The translations under genes and the position numbers were made by a program. A DNA stretch of 54,301 bases, taken from contig CAJCIN010000177.1 in NCBI GenBank assembly GCA_903970385.1, positions 1 to 54,301 on the forward strand, read 5' to 3'. Shown in pieces: positions 15,310-23,547 of this stretch; within the stretch, counting starts at the first letter, position 1, and each line of letters opens with the position of its first letter. The notes beneath the pieces are model-generated. The model was not told the DNA's origin and did not search any database. It saw nothing but the letters and a program-made list of their open reading frames with translations. Origin of the DNA: Rhodospirillales bacterium (GTDB lineage: Bacteria > Vulcanimicrobiota > Vulcanimicrobiia > Vulcanimicrobiales > Vulcanimicrobiaceae).

Positions 15310-15485
15310 ACCCGGCGCTGGCCGGCGTGCTCGCGGCGTTTGCCTTCGGCTATCGTGCCGATGCCGGTCTGACGATCGTCATCGTACCTACGGTATTGCT
15401 GGTCCTCGTACTTCTTGCCGATGCGGTCGTGTCGATCCGCCGGCGCGTCGTGGCCGCTCCGGTCGGGCTTCGTTCCATCCGATGA
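15306..15485 (+). CDS. 59-residue membrane micro-protein, second gene of ECF operon
   Basis: From GTG 15306 to TGA 15483-15485, overlapping its upstream and downstream neighbours by four bases each. It has two short hydrophobic segments: LAGVLAAFAFGYRADAG, and a stronger LTIVIVPTVLLVLVLLADAVV. A basic tail follows (SIRRRVVAAPVGLRSIR), which should face the cytoplasm. No family is recognised. Together with the preceding CxxC micro-protein it could form a two-part anti-sigma module, with soluble and membrane halves encoded separately. Confidence 0.65.
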   Translation: MNPALAGVLAAFAFGYRADAGLTIVIVPTVLLVLVLLADAVVSIRRRVVAAPVGLRSIR

Positions 15486-16048
15486 TCGCCGTCTCAACCT
15501 TGCCGATCGACGATTCCGTGCTCGTCGACGCGGCTCGCGCCGGGTCGACGGACGCGTTCGACGTGCTCGTCGACCGGTATCGCGCGCCGGTCGTCCGGCT
15601 CGCGTACCGGCTCACGCACGACCGCGACGAAGCGAACGACATCGCACAAGACTCGTTCATGCGCGCGTATCGCAGGATCGGCGAGTTCAAGCCCGACCGT
15701 CCCTTCGCGCGCTGGCTCTTCGCGATCGCGCGCAACGCGTCGCTCGACGCACTGCGCCGGCGGCGGCGCGCCGCCTCACTCGAGCCGTCCACGATCTCGA
15801 CGGCAGCCGAGCCCGGCCCCGAAGACCTCGCGCTCCGCAACGACGAAGCCGCGCGCGTGCACGCCGCACTCGATGCGTTGCCCGCGAAGTATCGCGACGT
15901 GCTCGAACTCTACTACGTGTCCGACCTGCGCTATCGCGACATCGCGGTCGCGCTCGAGATCCCGATCGGGACCGTCAAGACGTACATCTCGCGCGCGAAG
16001 CGCAGGTTGCGCGTCGAACTCGACCCGAGCGAGATCCTCGCGGCGTAG
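15482..16048 (+). CDS. RNA polymerase ECF-type sigma factor
   Basis: A 188-residue sigma-70-family factor. ATG 15482 overlaps the previous TGA (ATGA). Region 2 runs from DAFDVLVDRYRAPVVRLAYR through DEANDIAQDSFMRAYRRIGEF to FARWLFAIARNASLDALRRR. Region 4 contains LPAKYRDVLELYYVSDLRYR and the helix-turn-helix IAVALEIPIGTVKTYISRAKRRL. There is no SnoaL or other C-terminal extension. No ZAS-type anti-sigma follows. The next gene is convergent. Its regulators are probably the two micro-proteins upstream and the divergent MarR. Confidence 0.95.
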   Translation: MIAVSTLPIDDSVLVDAARAGSTDAFDVLVDRYRAPVVRLAYRLTHDRDEANDIAQDSFMRAYRRIGEFKPDRPFARWLFAIARNASLDALRRRRRAASLEPSTISTAAEPGPEDLALRNDEAARVHAALDALPAKYRDVLELYYVSDLRYRDIAVALEIPIGTVKTYISRAKRRLRVELDPSEILAA

Positions 16049-16059
16049 CTCCGCCGCCC

Positions 16060-16638
16060 TCAGCGCCCCATCGCATGGAATTCGGCGTTCGGGCGCATGT
16101 CGAGCGCGCCGGCCATGCGATTCGAGAAGCCGAAGAACGCGGCGATCGCCGCGATGTCCCACACGTCGTCATCGGAGAAGCCGGCGGCGCGCAGATCGTC
16201 GATCTCGGCATCGCTCGCCGCGAAGCGCGGTTCGTTGACGCGCGATGCGAACGCGAGCATCGCGCGCATGCGCGGCTCGAGCGTCGCGGTCCGCCAATTG
16301 ATCGCGATCTGATCGGCGAGCACCGCATCGTTCGTGAAGATCCGTAGCGCCGCACCGTGCGCCGTCACGCAGTATTGGCACGCGTTCTCCGACGAGACGG
16401 CGACGACGATCGCCTCGCGCTCCGCGCGCGAGAGGCCGCCCGCACCTTTCATCAGGACGTCGTGATAGGCCACGAACGCGCGAAAGTGTTCGGGCCGGCG
16501 CGCGTACGCTCGAAAGACGTTCGGCACGAAGCCGACGCGTTCGCGGTTCTTCGCGTAGATCGCGGCGATGTCGTCCGGCAAAGCGGCCTCGTCGGCTTCA
16601 CCGAATCGGGAAATGCGTTCGTCGCTCACGTCGCACAC
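16060..16638 (-). CDS. Peroxidase-related carboxymuconolactone decarboxylase (AhpD-like) protein
   Basis: A 192-residue all-helical AhpD-fold protein. The active-site signature ENACQYCVTAHG (CxxC followed by histidine, about residues 85-96) is intact, and the surrounding helices (REAIVVAVSSENACQYC and RMRAMLAFASRVN) match the uncharacterised peroxidase-related subfamily. Members are thiol-dependent hydroperoxide reductases or adaptors. No ahpC gene is adjacent. It ends 12 bases from the converging ECF sigma gene, so a redox link between the two is possible but is only proximity. Confidence 0.88.
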   Translation of the reverse strand: MCDVSDERISRFGEADEAALPDDIAAIYAKNRERVGFVPNVFRAYARRPEHFRAFVAYHDVLMKGAGGLSRAEREAIVVAVSSENACQYCVTAHGAALRIFTNDAVLADQIAINWRTATLEPRMRAMLAFASRVNEPRFAASDAEIDDLRAAGFSDDDVWDIAAIAAFFGFSNRMAGALDMRPNAEFHAMGR

Positions 16639-16644
16639 GTGCGA

Positions 16645-16677
16645 TAAGAAAAAGCGCGAACCCTCGGGCCCGCGCTT
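16645..16677 (-). terminator. Rho-independent terminator after the CHRD-like gene
   Basis: Read on the minus strand, AAGCGCG (16677-16671) pairs with CGCGCTT (16658-16652) across a GC-rich loop and is followed by a run of Ts (TTTTTCTTA). It lies 33 bases after the stop of the gene ending at 16710. It is the clearest intrinsic terminator in the window. Confidence 0.75.
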
Positions 16678-16709
16678 CTCGTCCTGTCGTTTCGTCGTCT
16701 TCCGGAGAC

Positions 16710-17231
16710 TTACGGCGAAGACGTGGCTTCCGGTCCGGCGGGGCGCCCCGTCGTCGCGGGCATCGCCATCGCGGGGCTCGCCATCTCATCGGGCTTCGAC
16801 ATCGCGCCCGACTTCATCGATCCGGACGCCATCGCGAGGTTGCCGCACGCGACGTAGTCTTTGAGATCGTTCGCCGACTTGTGAACGTTCACGGCGAAAC
16901 CGCCGGCCGTCAGCGACGCGAGCGACGCGGGGACCGTCGTCGTCGATTTGCCGCTCGTGAGGCTCGTCAGCGGGAACTTCGGTGCGGGATTGAGATTCGT
17001 GCACGAACCCGTGTGGATGTGCGCCGGCTGCGCTTCGGCCGGCGCGCCGGTCAGCGCGACGGTGACGATCGTCTTGTCGCCCGAAGCCGTCAGCGTGACG
17101 GTACCCTTTTCACCCGAACCGTTTTGCGCGGAAATCGGATACGTCGACGACGCGCTCTTCGCGCTGATCGCGAGCGGAGCCGCCGCGAGCGCTGCGATCG
17201 CGCCGATCGTAAATAATCGTTGTAAATGCAT
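16710..17231 (-). CDS. Secreted CHRD-like protein with methionine-rich tail
   Basis: A 173-residue exported protein. ATG 17231 has GAGGTAGC upstream. The signal peptide ends near PLAISA. The mature part has GEKGTVTLTASGDKTIVTVAL, then PAHIHTGSCTNL, then GGFAVNVHKSANDLKDYVACGNL, the order of histidine and cysteine strands seen in CHRD or small Cu-Zn superoxide dismutase-like domains. It has too few ligands to be a confident superoxide dismutase. The last 35 residues (SGSMKSGAMSKPDEMASPAM...) are disordered and rich in Met, Ser and Ala, which might bind copper. An intrinsic terminator follows. Confidence 0.78.
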   Translation of the reverse strand: MHLQRLFTIGAIAALAAAPLAISAKSASSTYPISAQNGSGEKGTVTLTASGDKTIVTVALTGAPAEAQPAHIHTGSCTNLNPAPKFPLTSLTSGKSTTTVPASLASLTAGGFAVNVHKSANDLKDYVACGNLAMASGSMKSGAMSKPDEMASPAMAMPATTGRPAGPEATSSP

Positions 17232-17237
17232 GCTACC

Positions 17238-18788
17238 TCAGTTCGAACCGATCGTAGCCGCGCCTGCCATCGCCGCATTCGCCGCGTGCAGACCCGGTAA
17301 GCCGCTGACGCAACCGCCCGGCGACGCGCCGCTGCCGCACAGGAGCAATCCGTCGATTTCGGTGCGAGCAGGGAAGCGGTCGCCGAGGATCTGTCCCGGC
17401 AACAATTCGCCGTGGAAAATGTGTCCGCGATACAGTCCGAAGCGTTCCTCGAGATCGGGCGGTGCGAGGATCTGTCGCGCTTCGATCGCGTTCGGCAGAT
17501 TCGGCGCGTAACGCGCGAGCGTCGCGACGATGAGATTGGCCGCATCCTCGCGTTTGCGATCGTTCCACGCGCCGTCGGCTCGCTCGTACGGAAAATACTG
17601 CGCGAAGATCGAGAGCAGATGCTTGCCGGGCGGCGCGAGGGACGGGTCCGTCGGCGTCTGCATGAAACACTCGAGCATCGGCGCGCGCGACGCGCCGAGC
17701 GTTCGCGCGTCGTCGTGAGCCGTCTGCAGGTAGTCGAGCGACGGCGCGACGTGAACGGTCGCGCGATGATGCGGCGCGGCCGTGTCGCGACCGGGACGTG
17801 CCTCGAAATCCGGCAGTTCGCCGAGCGCGAGGTTGAGCTTGAGCGAACAGCCGTCGCTCTTCCACCCGGCGAGTTTCGCACGCGTCCCGGCCGGCACGTC
17901 GCTCGTGGCCAGCAGGGAGAACGTCGTGTGCGGATCGGCGTTCGAGATCACGAGCGGCGCTTCGAACTCGGTTCCGTCGTCGAGTGCGACGCCGTACGCG
18001 CGGCCGTCGCGGACGAGGATGCGCGTAACCGTCGCGCTCGTCTGAAAGGAGCAGCCGGCGATGCGGGCGGCGAGCGCGAGCGCGCGCGAGATGCTCCCCA
18101 TGCCGCCGCGCACGAAGCCCCACGCGCCCTGCACGCCGAGCGCGCGGCCGGCGTAGTGGTGTGCGAGCACGTAGCCCGTGCCGGCGTCGCGCGGCCCGGC
18201 GTACGTGCCGATCAGGCCGTCCGTCGCGAGCGTCGCCTGCAGCACGGGCGTCTCGACGTAGCGCTCCACGAGCGCGGCGGCGGAGCCGTCGAACGCCGCG
18301 CGCGCGGCATCGTCGATGCGCGGCGTATCCGGAGCGGCCGCTTCGAACGCTTCGAACAGCACCGAGCCGAGGCGTTCGGCCTCACGTTCGAACGCGGCGA
18401 AGCCGGCGACGTCGCGTCGTGAGAACGCGCCGATCTCCCGCGCGTTCTCCGCGGCATCTCGCGACAGGACGAGGGAACGTCCGTCGGGCAACGGCGTGAA
18501 CGACGCCGGGTCCTTACGATACGCTTCGTATCCGTACGACGCGAGGCGGAGTTCGCTCACGATGCGCGGATGCAGCAAGCTGCACACGTACGACGCGGTC
18601 GACACCGTCCACCCGGGCCACACCGCTTCGCTGACCGCCGCGCCGCCGAGCACGTCGCGCCGCTCGAGCACGAGGACGGAACGTCCCGCGCGCGCGAGAT
18701 ATGCGGCGGCGACGAGCCCGTTGTGACCCGCGCCGACGACGATCGCGTCGTAGCCGTCCGCCCGCAGCAGACGTCGCGCGTCGCTCAC
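17238..18788 (-). CDS. FAD-dependent oxidoreductase, phytoene desaturase/PYROXD2-like
   Basis: Flavoprotein of 516 residues. GTG 18788 overlaps the preceding gene's TGA (GTGA). The dinucleotide-binding motif is AIVVGAGHNGLVAAAYLARAG with the second conserved stretch VLERRDVLGGAAVSE, as in CrtI-like enzymes. The C-terminal FAD motif is DGLLLCGSGASPGGCVSGLPG. PYROXD2-type features (HHYAGRALGVQGAWGFVRGG) are more evident than carotenoid-specific ones, and no carotenoid gene is nearby, so the substrate is unknown. It is coupled to the YkgJ-type cysteine cluster gene. Confidence 0.9.
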   Translation of the reverse strand: MSDARRLLRADGYDAIVVGAGHNGLVAAAYLARAGRSVLVLERRDVLGGAAVSEAVWPGWTVSTASYVCSLLHPRIVSELRLASYGYEAYRKDPASFTPLPDGRSLVLSRDAAENAREIGAFSRRDVAGFAAFEREAERLGSVLFEAFEAAAPDTPRIDDAARAAFDGSAAALVERYVETPVLQATLATDGLIGTYAGPRDAGTGYVLAHHYAGRALGVQGAWGFVRGGMGSISRALALAARIAGCSFQTSATVTRILVRDGRAYGVALDDGTEFEAPLVISNADPHTTFSLLATSDVPAGTRAKLAGWKSDGCSLKLNLALGELPDFEARPGRDTAAPHHRATVHVAPSLDYLQTAHDDARTLGASRAPMLECFMQTPTDPSLAPPGKHLLSIFAQYFPYERADGAWNDRKREDAANLIVATLARYAPNLPNAIEARQILAPPDLEERFGLYRGHIFHGELLPGQILGDRFPARTEIDGLLLCGSGASPGGCVSGLPGLHAANAAMAGAATIGSN

Positions 18789-19486
18789 CGGCGCACTTTC
18801 TTCTTTGAACCGCGCTCCTTGCGTTTGAACGGCAATCCCGGCACGAACGCGCGATCGTGGCGCAGCGCGACGTCGACGTCTTCGCAACCGATCGGAGTGA
18901 ACGCGCCGCAATCGTGCGGACGTGCGGAGTAGATGCCGCAGTAGTACCGGCCGGAGCTCGAACCCTTGAGAAAGACGCACTGGCTCGCGATGTCGTCCGT
19001 GACCTTCTTGAGGTAGCCGACGGAAAAACCGTCCGCCGACGGCCGCTGCACGACGTACTCGTCGAGTGCGACCTCGTACGAGATGCCGAAGTGATCCGCG
19101 ATACGCTGTACGTCGGCCTTGCTGACGAACGGCTCGTAGCCGCTGCAGCATTCCGCGCAACCCGGCGGGCACGCCGCGTTCTCCGGCATGTCGCGCAGGT
19201 GTTTGCGCGCGAGCTCGATCACGACGCCGATCGCTGAGACGAACTCCGGATCGTCGTTGTATTTGTACGACCACTCTTTCTTCGCGATCTCTTTCGCGTT
19301 GTAGCGGTGCGTGATCTTTTCGTTGTAGGTGATCGTGACGTGCTCTTCATCGATCTCGATCTCGGTCACGTGCTCCATCGGAGCGACGTCCATGAGTTCG
19401 AGCGTCGTCGGTTGTCCCGTGCGTTTCGTGAACGCCCGGAGGTCGCGCATCGCCGCGTGCGCGATGAGATCGATCGTCTGCTCCAT
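18785..19486 (-). CDS. YkgJ-family cysteine cluster protein
   Basis: A 233-residue protein. The N-terminal 100 residues (EHVTEIEIDEEHVTITYNEK) are beta-rich and unassigned. The second half has the cysteine pattern of the YkgJ (UPF0153) metal-binding family: CPPGCAECCSG, then CVFL, then YYCGIYSARPHDCGAF and IGC. These cysteines probably bind zinc or an iron-sulfur cluster. A basic tail (FKRKERGSKKKVRR) closes it. It lies directly upstream of, and is coupled to, the FAD oxidoreductase, so it may help its maturation or electron transfer. That link is inference. Confidence 0.85.
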   Translation of the reverse strand: MEQTIDLIAHAAMRDLRAFTKRTGQPTTLELMDVAPMEHVTEIEIDEEHVTITYNEKITHRYNAKEIAKKEWSYKYNDDPEFVSAIGVVIELARKHLRDMPENAACPPGCAECCSGYEPFVSKADVQRIADHFGISYEVALDEYVVQRPSADGFSVGYLKKVTDDIASQCVFLKGSSSGRYYCGIYSARPHDCGAFTPIGCEDVDVALRHDRAFVPGLPFKRKERGSKKKVRR

Positions 19487-19585
19487 GCGCCGACGGGTTC
19501 GCGCACGACGGGCGACGGACCCGGCGAGGCGGCGAGACGACCCTCGGCAAAGGCTCGTTATCGGAACATGCCGACGGAGAAACCG

Positions 19586-20149
19586 ATGTCCCTGACCCGA
19601 CGTTCGAGCGCCGCCCTCGCGTTCGCGATCCTCGCGCTCGTGTCGCCGCTCGCGGCCGAGTCCGCCGCGAACGGCGGCCCCGCGCTACGTTCGAAGATCT
19701 TCACGGCGTTCGCCGGCATCCGATCGTATCGCGTCACGGTGCTCGGGTCGGTTCGCTCGCTCGGCGTGTGGATGGCGCCGAATCGCTATCAGATGACGAC
19801 CGATTTCGACGGGAAGCCGGTCAAGACGCTCATCGTCGGCCGCGACTACTGGACGCTCTCTGACGGCAAGTGGCGGAAATCCGGTACCGCGTCGAACAAC
19901 CTCGACGTCGACATCGCCGGGCTGATCCGCACCGCGAAGGCGGACGCGAGCATTCCGTTCGTGGCGATGCCCGATCAAACGCAGGACGGCAAGCGCGTCG
20001 GCACGTTCGGCTTCACGTTCAAGAACGGGACGGCGGAAGTGTGCAACTACGATCGCACGACGTACCTCGCGACGCGCTGCAAAGCGGACGAGCTCACGCT
20101 CCTCTACGCGGGCTACAACGACCCCGCGAACCGGGTCGCGAAACCCTAG
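19586..20149 (+). CDS. Secreted LolA-like protein of unknown function
   Basis: A 187-residue exported protein. The start is set at ATG 19586 because GGAG lies seven bases upstream. An in-frame ATG at 19568 would add six residues. The signal peptide MSLTRRSSAALAFAILALVSPLAAESA is clear. The mature part (SKIFTAFAGIRSYRVTVLGS, then WMAPNRYQMTTDFDGKP, then YWTLSDGKWRKSG) follows the half-barrel pattern of LolA/LppX-like proteins that bind lipid. No lipobox is present. It is convergent with the M20 amidohydrolase and leaves only four bases between the stops. Confidence 0.8.
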   Translation: MSLTRRSSAALAFAILALVSPLAAESAANGGPALRSKIFTAFAGIRSYRVTVLGSVRSLGVWMAPNRYQMTTDFDGKPVKTLIVGRDYWTLSDGKWRKSGTASNNLDVDIAGLIRTAKADASIPFVAMPDQTQDGKRVGTFGFTFKNGTAEVCNYDRTTYLATRCKADELTLLYAGYNDPANRVAKP

Positions 20150-20153
20150 TCGC

Positions 20154-21329
20154 CTACGGCGCCGCGTGCGGCGCGTCGAACGCGAGGGCCGCCATGATGC
20201 GCACGCCCGTCTCGAGCGCGTCTTCGTCGATATCGAATTTTCCGTGGTGATGCGGGAACGACGTGCGCGCGTCGCCGCTCGAGCCGACGACGAAGTAGCA
20301 CGCCGGGACGCGTTCCGCGAAGAACGAGAAGTCTTCCGCGCCCATGTGCTTTTCCGACGTGACGACGCGCTCGCCGCCGAACGTTCGCTCCGCGAGCGCC
20401 CGCACGTAGGCCGTCTGCGCGACGTCGTTCGACGTGACCGGATAGCGCCACGCGTAGTCGAACGCGTACGTCGCGCCCGACGCGCTGCAGACGCCCGCGA
20501 GCACGCGTTCGATGCGCTCGGCCATCTTCTCGCGCACGCCGCGATCGAACGCGCGCACCGTCCCGAGCATCGTCACGCTCGAGGGAATGACGTTGTGCGT
20601 GGTGCCGCCGTGAATGGCGCCGATCGTGACGACCGCCGGTTCGATCGGATCGATCTGGCGGCTCACGATCTTCTGGACCGACGCGACGAACTCGGCCGCG
20701 ACGAGGATCGGATCGATCGAGAGGTGCGGTGCCGCGCCGTGACCGCCGAAGCCGTCGATGCGGATCTCGATCGAATCGCTCGACGCGTAGAACTGGCCTT
20801 CGCGGAAACCGAGCACGCCCGTCGCGAGCTGTGAGAAGAGGTGCAGCCCGTACGCGCGCTCGACGCCGAAGCGCTCGAGCATGCCTTCCTCGACCATGAG
20901 CTTCGCGCCGCCCTTGCCCTCCTCGGCCGGCTGAAAGCAGAGCACGATCGTCCCGGCGAGCTCGTCTCTGCGTTCGGCGATGATGCGCGCGGCGCCGAGC
21001 AGCATCGCGACGTGGCCGTCGTGACCGCATGCGTGCATCTTGCCGGCGGACGTCGATGCGAAGGGACGCTCCGTTTCTTCCGCGAGCGGCAACGCGTCCA
21101 TGTCCGCGCGCAGCATGACGGTCTTGCCGGGCCGCGACCCGTGCATCACGCCGACGACGCCCGTGATCGCGATACCGTCGTGCACCTCGTAGCCGAGCTC
21201 GCGCAACCGCGCGGAGACGATGCCCGCCGTGCGCGATTCCTCGAAGCCGAGTTCGGGATGCGCGTGGATGTCGCGGCGGAAGGCGACGACTTCGTCGATG
21301 AGGCCGGCGGGAAGCGAAGCGGTCGTCAT
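20154..21329 (-). CDS. M20-family amidohydrolase (N-acyl amino acid or hippurate hydrolase type)
   Basis: Zinc peptidase-like amidohydrolase of 391 residues from ATG 21329. Metal-site motifs are RRDIHAHPELGFEE, MLRADMDALPL, KMHACGHDGHVAMLLGAA and CFQPAEEGKGGAKLM, with a dimerisation domain from SSDSIEIRIDGFGGHGAAPH and a final HMGAEDFSFF. This is the AmhX/HipO subfamily that hydrolyses N-acyl amino acids. No signal peptide is present. It is divergent from the ROK kinase gene across a 40-base gap that contains a short inverted repeat. Confidence 0.94.
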   Translation of the reverse strand: MTTASLPAGLIDEVVAFRRDIHAHPELGFEESRTAGIVSARLRELGYEVHDGIAITGVVGVMHGSRPGKTVMLRADMDALPLAEETERPFASTSAGKMHACGHDGHVAMLLGAARIIAERRDELAGTIVLCFQPAEEGKGGAKLMVEEGMLERFGVERAYGLHLFSQLATGVLGFREGQFYASSDSIEIRIDGFGGHGAAPHLSIDPILVAAEFVASVQKIVSRQIDPIEPAVVTIGAIHGGTTHNVIPSSVTMLGTVRAFDRGVREKMAERIERVLAGVCSASGATYAFDYAWRYPVTSNDVAQTAYVRALAERTFGGERVVTSEKHMGAEDFSFFAERVPACYFVVGSSGDARTSFPHHHGKFDIDEDALETGVRIMAALAFDAPHAAP

Positions 21330-21369
21330 GGGGGCGGACGTTCGCGAGTTCTGAACGAACGGCCCTCGC

Positions 21370-22320
21370 GTGTCGAAAACGATTGGCGTCGATCTCGGTG
21401 GCTCCCACGTTCTCGCGGCGGTCGTCGACGAGTCCGGGACCATCCTCGAACGCGCCGAGCGCGACCTCACGGATCACGATCCGGACGTCGTCGTGAAGGC
21501 GATCGTTCAGGCGATCGACGAGGTCCTCGAAGCGTCGAAATCGGTGACGGCGATCGGTCTCGGTTCGCCCGGCAACATCGATCTCTCGACGGGTTTCGTC
21601 GCGTATTCGCCCAACTTCAACTGGCGCGGCGTCGCGCTCGGCGAGAAGTTACGCGCGCAGGTCTCGCTGCCGATGTTCTTCGCGAATGACGCACGTTGCG
21701 CGACGCTCGCCGAGTACACGTTCGGCACGGGCGTCGGTACGAAGAACTTCGTGCTGCTGACGCTCGGAACGGGTATCGGCGGCGGCATCGTCGCGGACGG
21801 AAAACTCGTGCTCGGGAACACCTTCGGTGCGGGGGAGATCGGTCATCATCAGATCCGCGCGACCGACGGGTTCATCTGCAATTGCGGCAAGACCGGCTGC
21901 TTCGAAGCGCAGGCGTCGGGCACGGGGCTCATCCGCCACGCGCTCGCGATCGCGCATTCGTTCCCGCGCAGCACGCTCGTGAGCGGCAAGCCGGAAAAGC
22001 TCGGGTCGAAGTCGATTCGCAAGGCGGCCGAAGCGGCCGATCCGCACGGCACCGCCGCGTGGAGCCGCTACACGGACGACCTCGCGCGCGGCATCGCGAA
22101 CGTCATCGCCTTCGTCAATCCGGAGACGATCGCGCTCGGCGGCGGCGTGGCCGGCGCCGGCGCGTTCATGATCGACGCGGTGTTACCGAAGGTCGAGGTG
22201 CTGACGACGATGGCACCGCGCGGACACACGAAGCTCGTGACGGCAACGCTCGGAAACGATGCGGGCGCGATCGGCGCCGCGACGATGGCCGCGCGCGGCG
22301 GCCACGAGTCACCCGCCTAG
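21370..22320 (+). CDS. ROK-family sugar kinase (glucokinase-like)
   Basis: A 316-residue kinase from GTG 21370. The N-terminal phosphate loop is IGVDLGGSHVLAAVVD. The ROK signature GAGEIGHHQ leads into the zinc site CNCGKTGCFEAQ, preserving His and three Cys. The catalytic aspartate lies in FANDARC and the second phosphate loop is TLGTGIGGGIV. The probable activity is ATP-dependent glucose or N-acetylhexosamine phosphorylation. There is no DNA-binding domain, so it is an enzyme and not an NagC-type repressor. Its stop shares the bases CTAG with the converging glycosyltransferase gene. Confidence 0.94.
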   Translation: MSKTIGVDLGGSHVLAAVVDESGTILERAERDLTDHDPDVVVKAIVQAIDEVLEASKSVTAIGLGSPGNIDLSTGFVAYSPNFNWRGVALGEKLRAQVSLPMFFANDARCATLAEYTFGTGVGTKNFVLLTLGTGIGGGIVADGKLVLGNTFGAGEIGHHQIRATDGFICNCGKTGCFEAQASGTGLIRHALAIAHSFPRSTLVSGKPEKLGSKSIRKAAEAADPHGTAAWSRYTDDLARGIANVIAFVNPETIALGGGVAGAGAFMIDAVLPKVEVLTTMAPRGHTKLVTATLGNDAGAIGAATMAARGGHESPA

Positions 22321-23531
22321 AACGCGGCGGCGATCGCTCGGGCGGGCGTGACGACGGGCTTGAGCGGCGGCGCGTCGGTCAGCTCGCCGAAGGAGACGTT
22401 CGCGATCAATTCGGCGATGCGGCGCGAGCTGCCGCGCGGCGCGACGGAGGCCTGGCGATCGCGCATCGCCTGCAGGCGTTCGAGGTTCGCGACGATGCGT
22501 TTCGTCGAGCGCACGACGTCGGTCGCCGTCAAGGCGACGACGCCGATACCGTTGTTCTCGACGTACTTCAGGTTGCCGTACTCTTGGCCCGGGATGAAGT
22601 CGTACACGACGACCGGAACTTCGGCGAGGCTCGCTTCCGCGATCGTGCCGGGCCCCGCCTTCGTGACGAGGAGATCGGCGGCACGCATCAGCTCGGGTAC
22701 GTTCTCGCAGTAGCCGAGCACCGTCATCGGCGTCGGCAGCGAGGGCGCGAGCTCCGTGAGCTTCTTGCGGAGCGATTTGTTGCGGCCGGTGACGACGACG
22801 AGATGCAGCGGCAGCTTCGACTTCGCGAGCGCGAGCGTGGTCGGCAACAGCTTGCCGCCGCCTTCGCCGCCCGCCATCAGCAGCGCGATCGTCTTCTCGG
22901 CGGGAAGGCCGAGTTGGACGCGCAGTTGTGCCTTCGTATCGGACACGTCTTCGAATTTCGGATGCACGGGGTGGCCGAGATGATAGATGCGCTCGACCGG
23001 GACGCCGCGATCTTTCGCACGCGCGTAGACCTCGCGCGCCGGGACGACGACGGCATCGACCTCGGGCGTAAGCCAGCCTTCGTGCACGCGGCCGAGATCG
23101 GTCACGACCGTGATCACGGGAACGTCGAGCATGCCCGCATCGGCGCGCGCGCGTAACGCCGCGTGATTGAGCAGCGGGTGCACGGAAACGATCACGTCGG
23201 GGCGGTACGAGTTGAAGAGGTCGCGCAAGCGCGCGCGATACAACGGCTCGCAGAAACGGATGACGCTGCGGAAGCGGCGGCGGCCGTTCGTCGCGTGGTA
23301 GAGCGCGCCGTAGATCGGCGGAGCAAAACGAAGGGCCGCACTATACGCGGGCCCCAGCTGAGAGAGTGGAAAGCTGCAGTGCGATGCGACGTCTTCGATA
23401 CGGTGTTCGAGCCGGAGAGCTTCCCCGTTCGGACCGGTGTCGACCTCGTCGAGCGCGGCCACGATCGCGTTGCACGCGCTTCGATGGCCGCCGCCGGTGT
23501 CCGAGATCAACAGCAGGACGCGCTTGGTCAT
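22317..23531 (-). CDS. MGDG synthase/UgtP-like glycolipid glycosyltransferase
   Basis: GT28-type glycosyltransferase of 404 residues. The N-terminal domain has the diacylglycerol glucosyltransferase signature LLLISDTGGGHRSACNAI and the acceptor-side pattern YRPDVIVSVHPLLNHAAL. The C-terminal donor domain has LLMAGGEGGGKLLP and VTKAGPGTIAEASLAEVPVVV, then PGQEYGNLKYVENNG. The likely product is a mono- or diglycosyl diacylglycerol at the inner leaflet. ATG 23531 is preferred over the adjacent TTG because AGAGGG sits just upstream. It follows the di-iron hydroxylase gene by 16 bases, probably in one operon. Confidence 0.92.
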   Translation of the reverse strand: MTKRVLLLISDTGGGHRSACNAIVAALDEVDTGPNGEALRLEHRIEDVASHCSFPLSQLGPAYSAALRFAPPIYGALYHATNGRRRFRSVIRFCEPLYRARLRDLFNSYRPDVIVSVHPLLNHAALRARADAGMLDVPVITVVTDLGRVHEGWLTPEVDAVVVPAREVYARAKDRGVPVERIYHLGHPVHPKFEDVSDTKAQLRVQLGLPAEKTIALLMAGGEGGGKLLPTTLALAKSKLPLHLVVVTGRNKSLRKKLTELAPSLPTPMTVLGYCENVPELMRAADLLVTKAGPGTIAEASLAEVPVVVYDFIPGQEYGNLKYVENNGIGVVALTATDVVRSTKRIVANLERLQAMRDRQASVAPRGSSRRIAELIANVSFGELTDAPPLKPVVTPARAIAAAF

Positions 23532-23547
23532 CAACCCTCTACTTCAA

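Noticed and set aside
15160-15485. Programmed -1 frameshift fusing the two micro-ORFs into one protein
   Set aside because: The GTGA junction has no slippery heptamer, and each ORF has its own start codon. Separate translation by reinitiation explains the arrangement better.
20146-21477. A second long minus-strand frame over the M20 amidohydrolase
   Set aside because: The neighbouring frame (20154-21329) carries every M20 metal motif. This one is an arginine-rich alternative frame.
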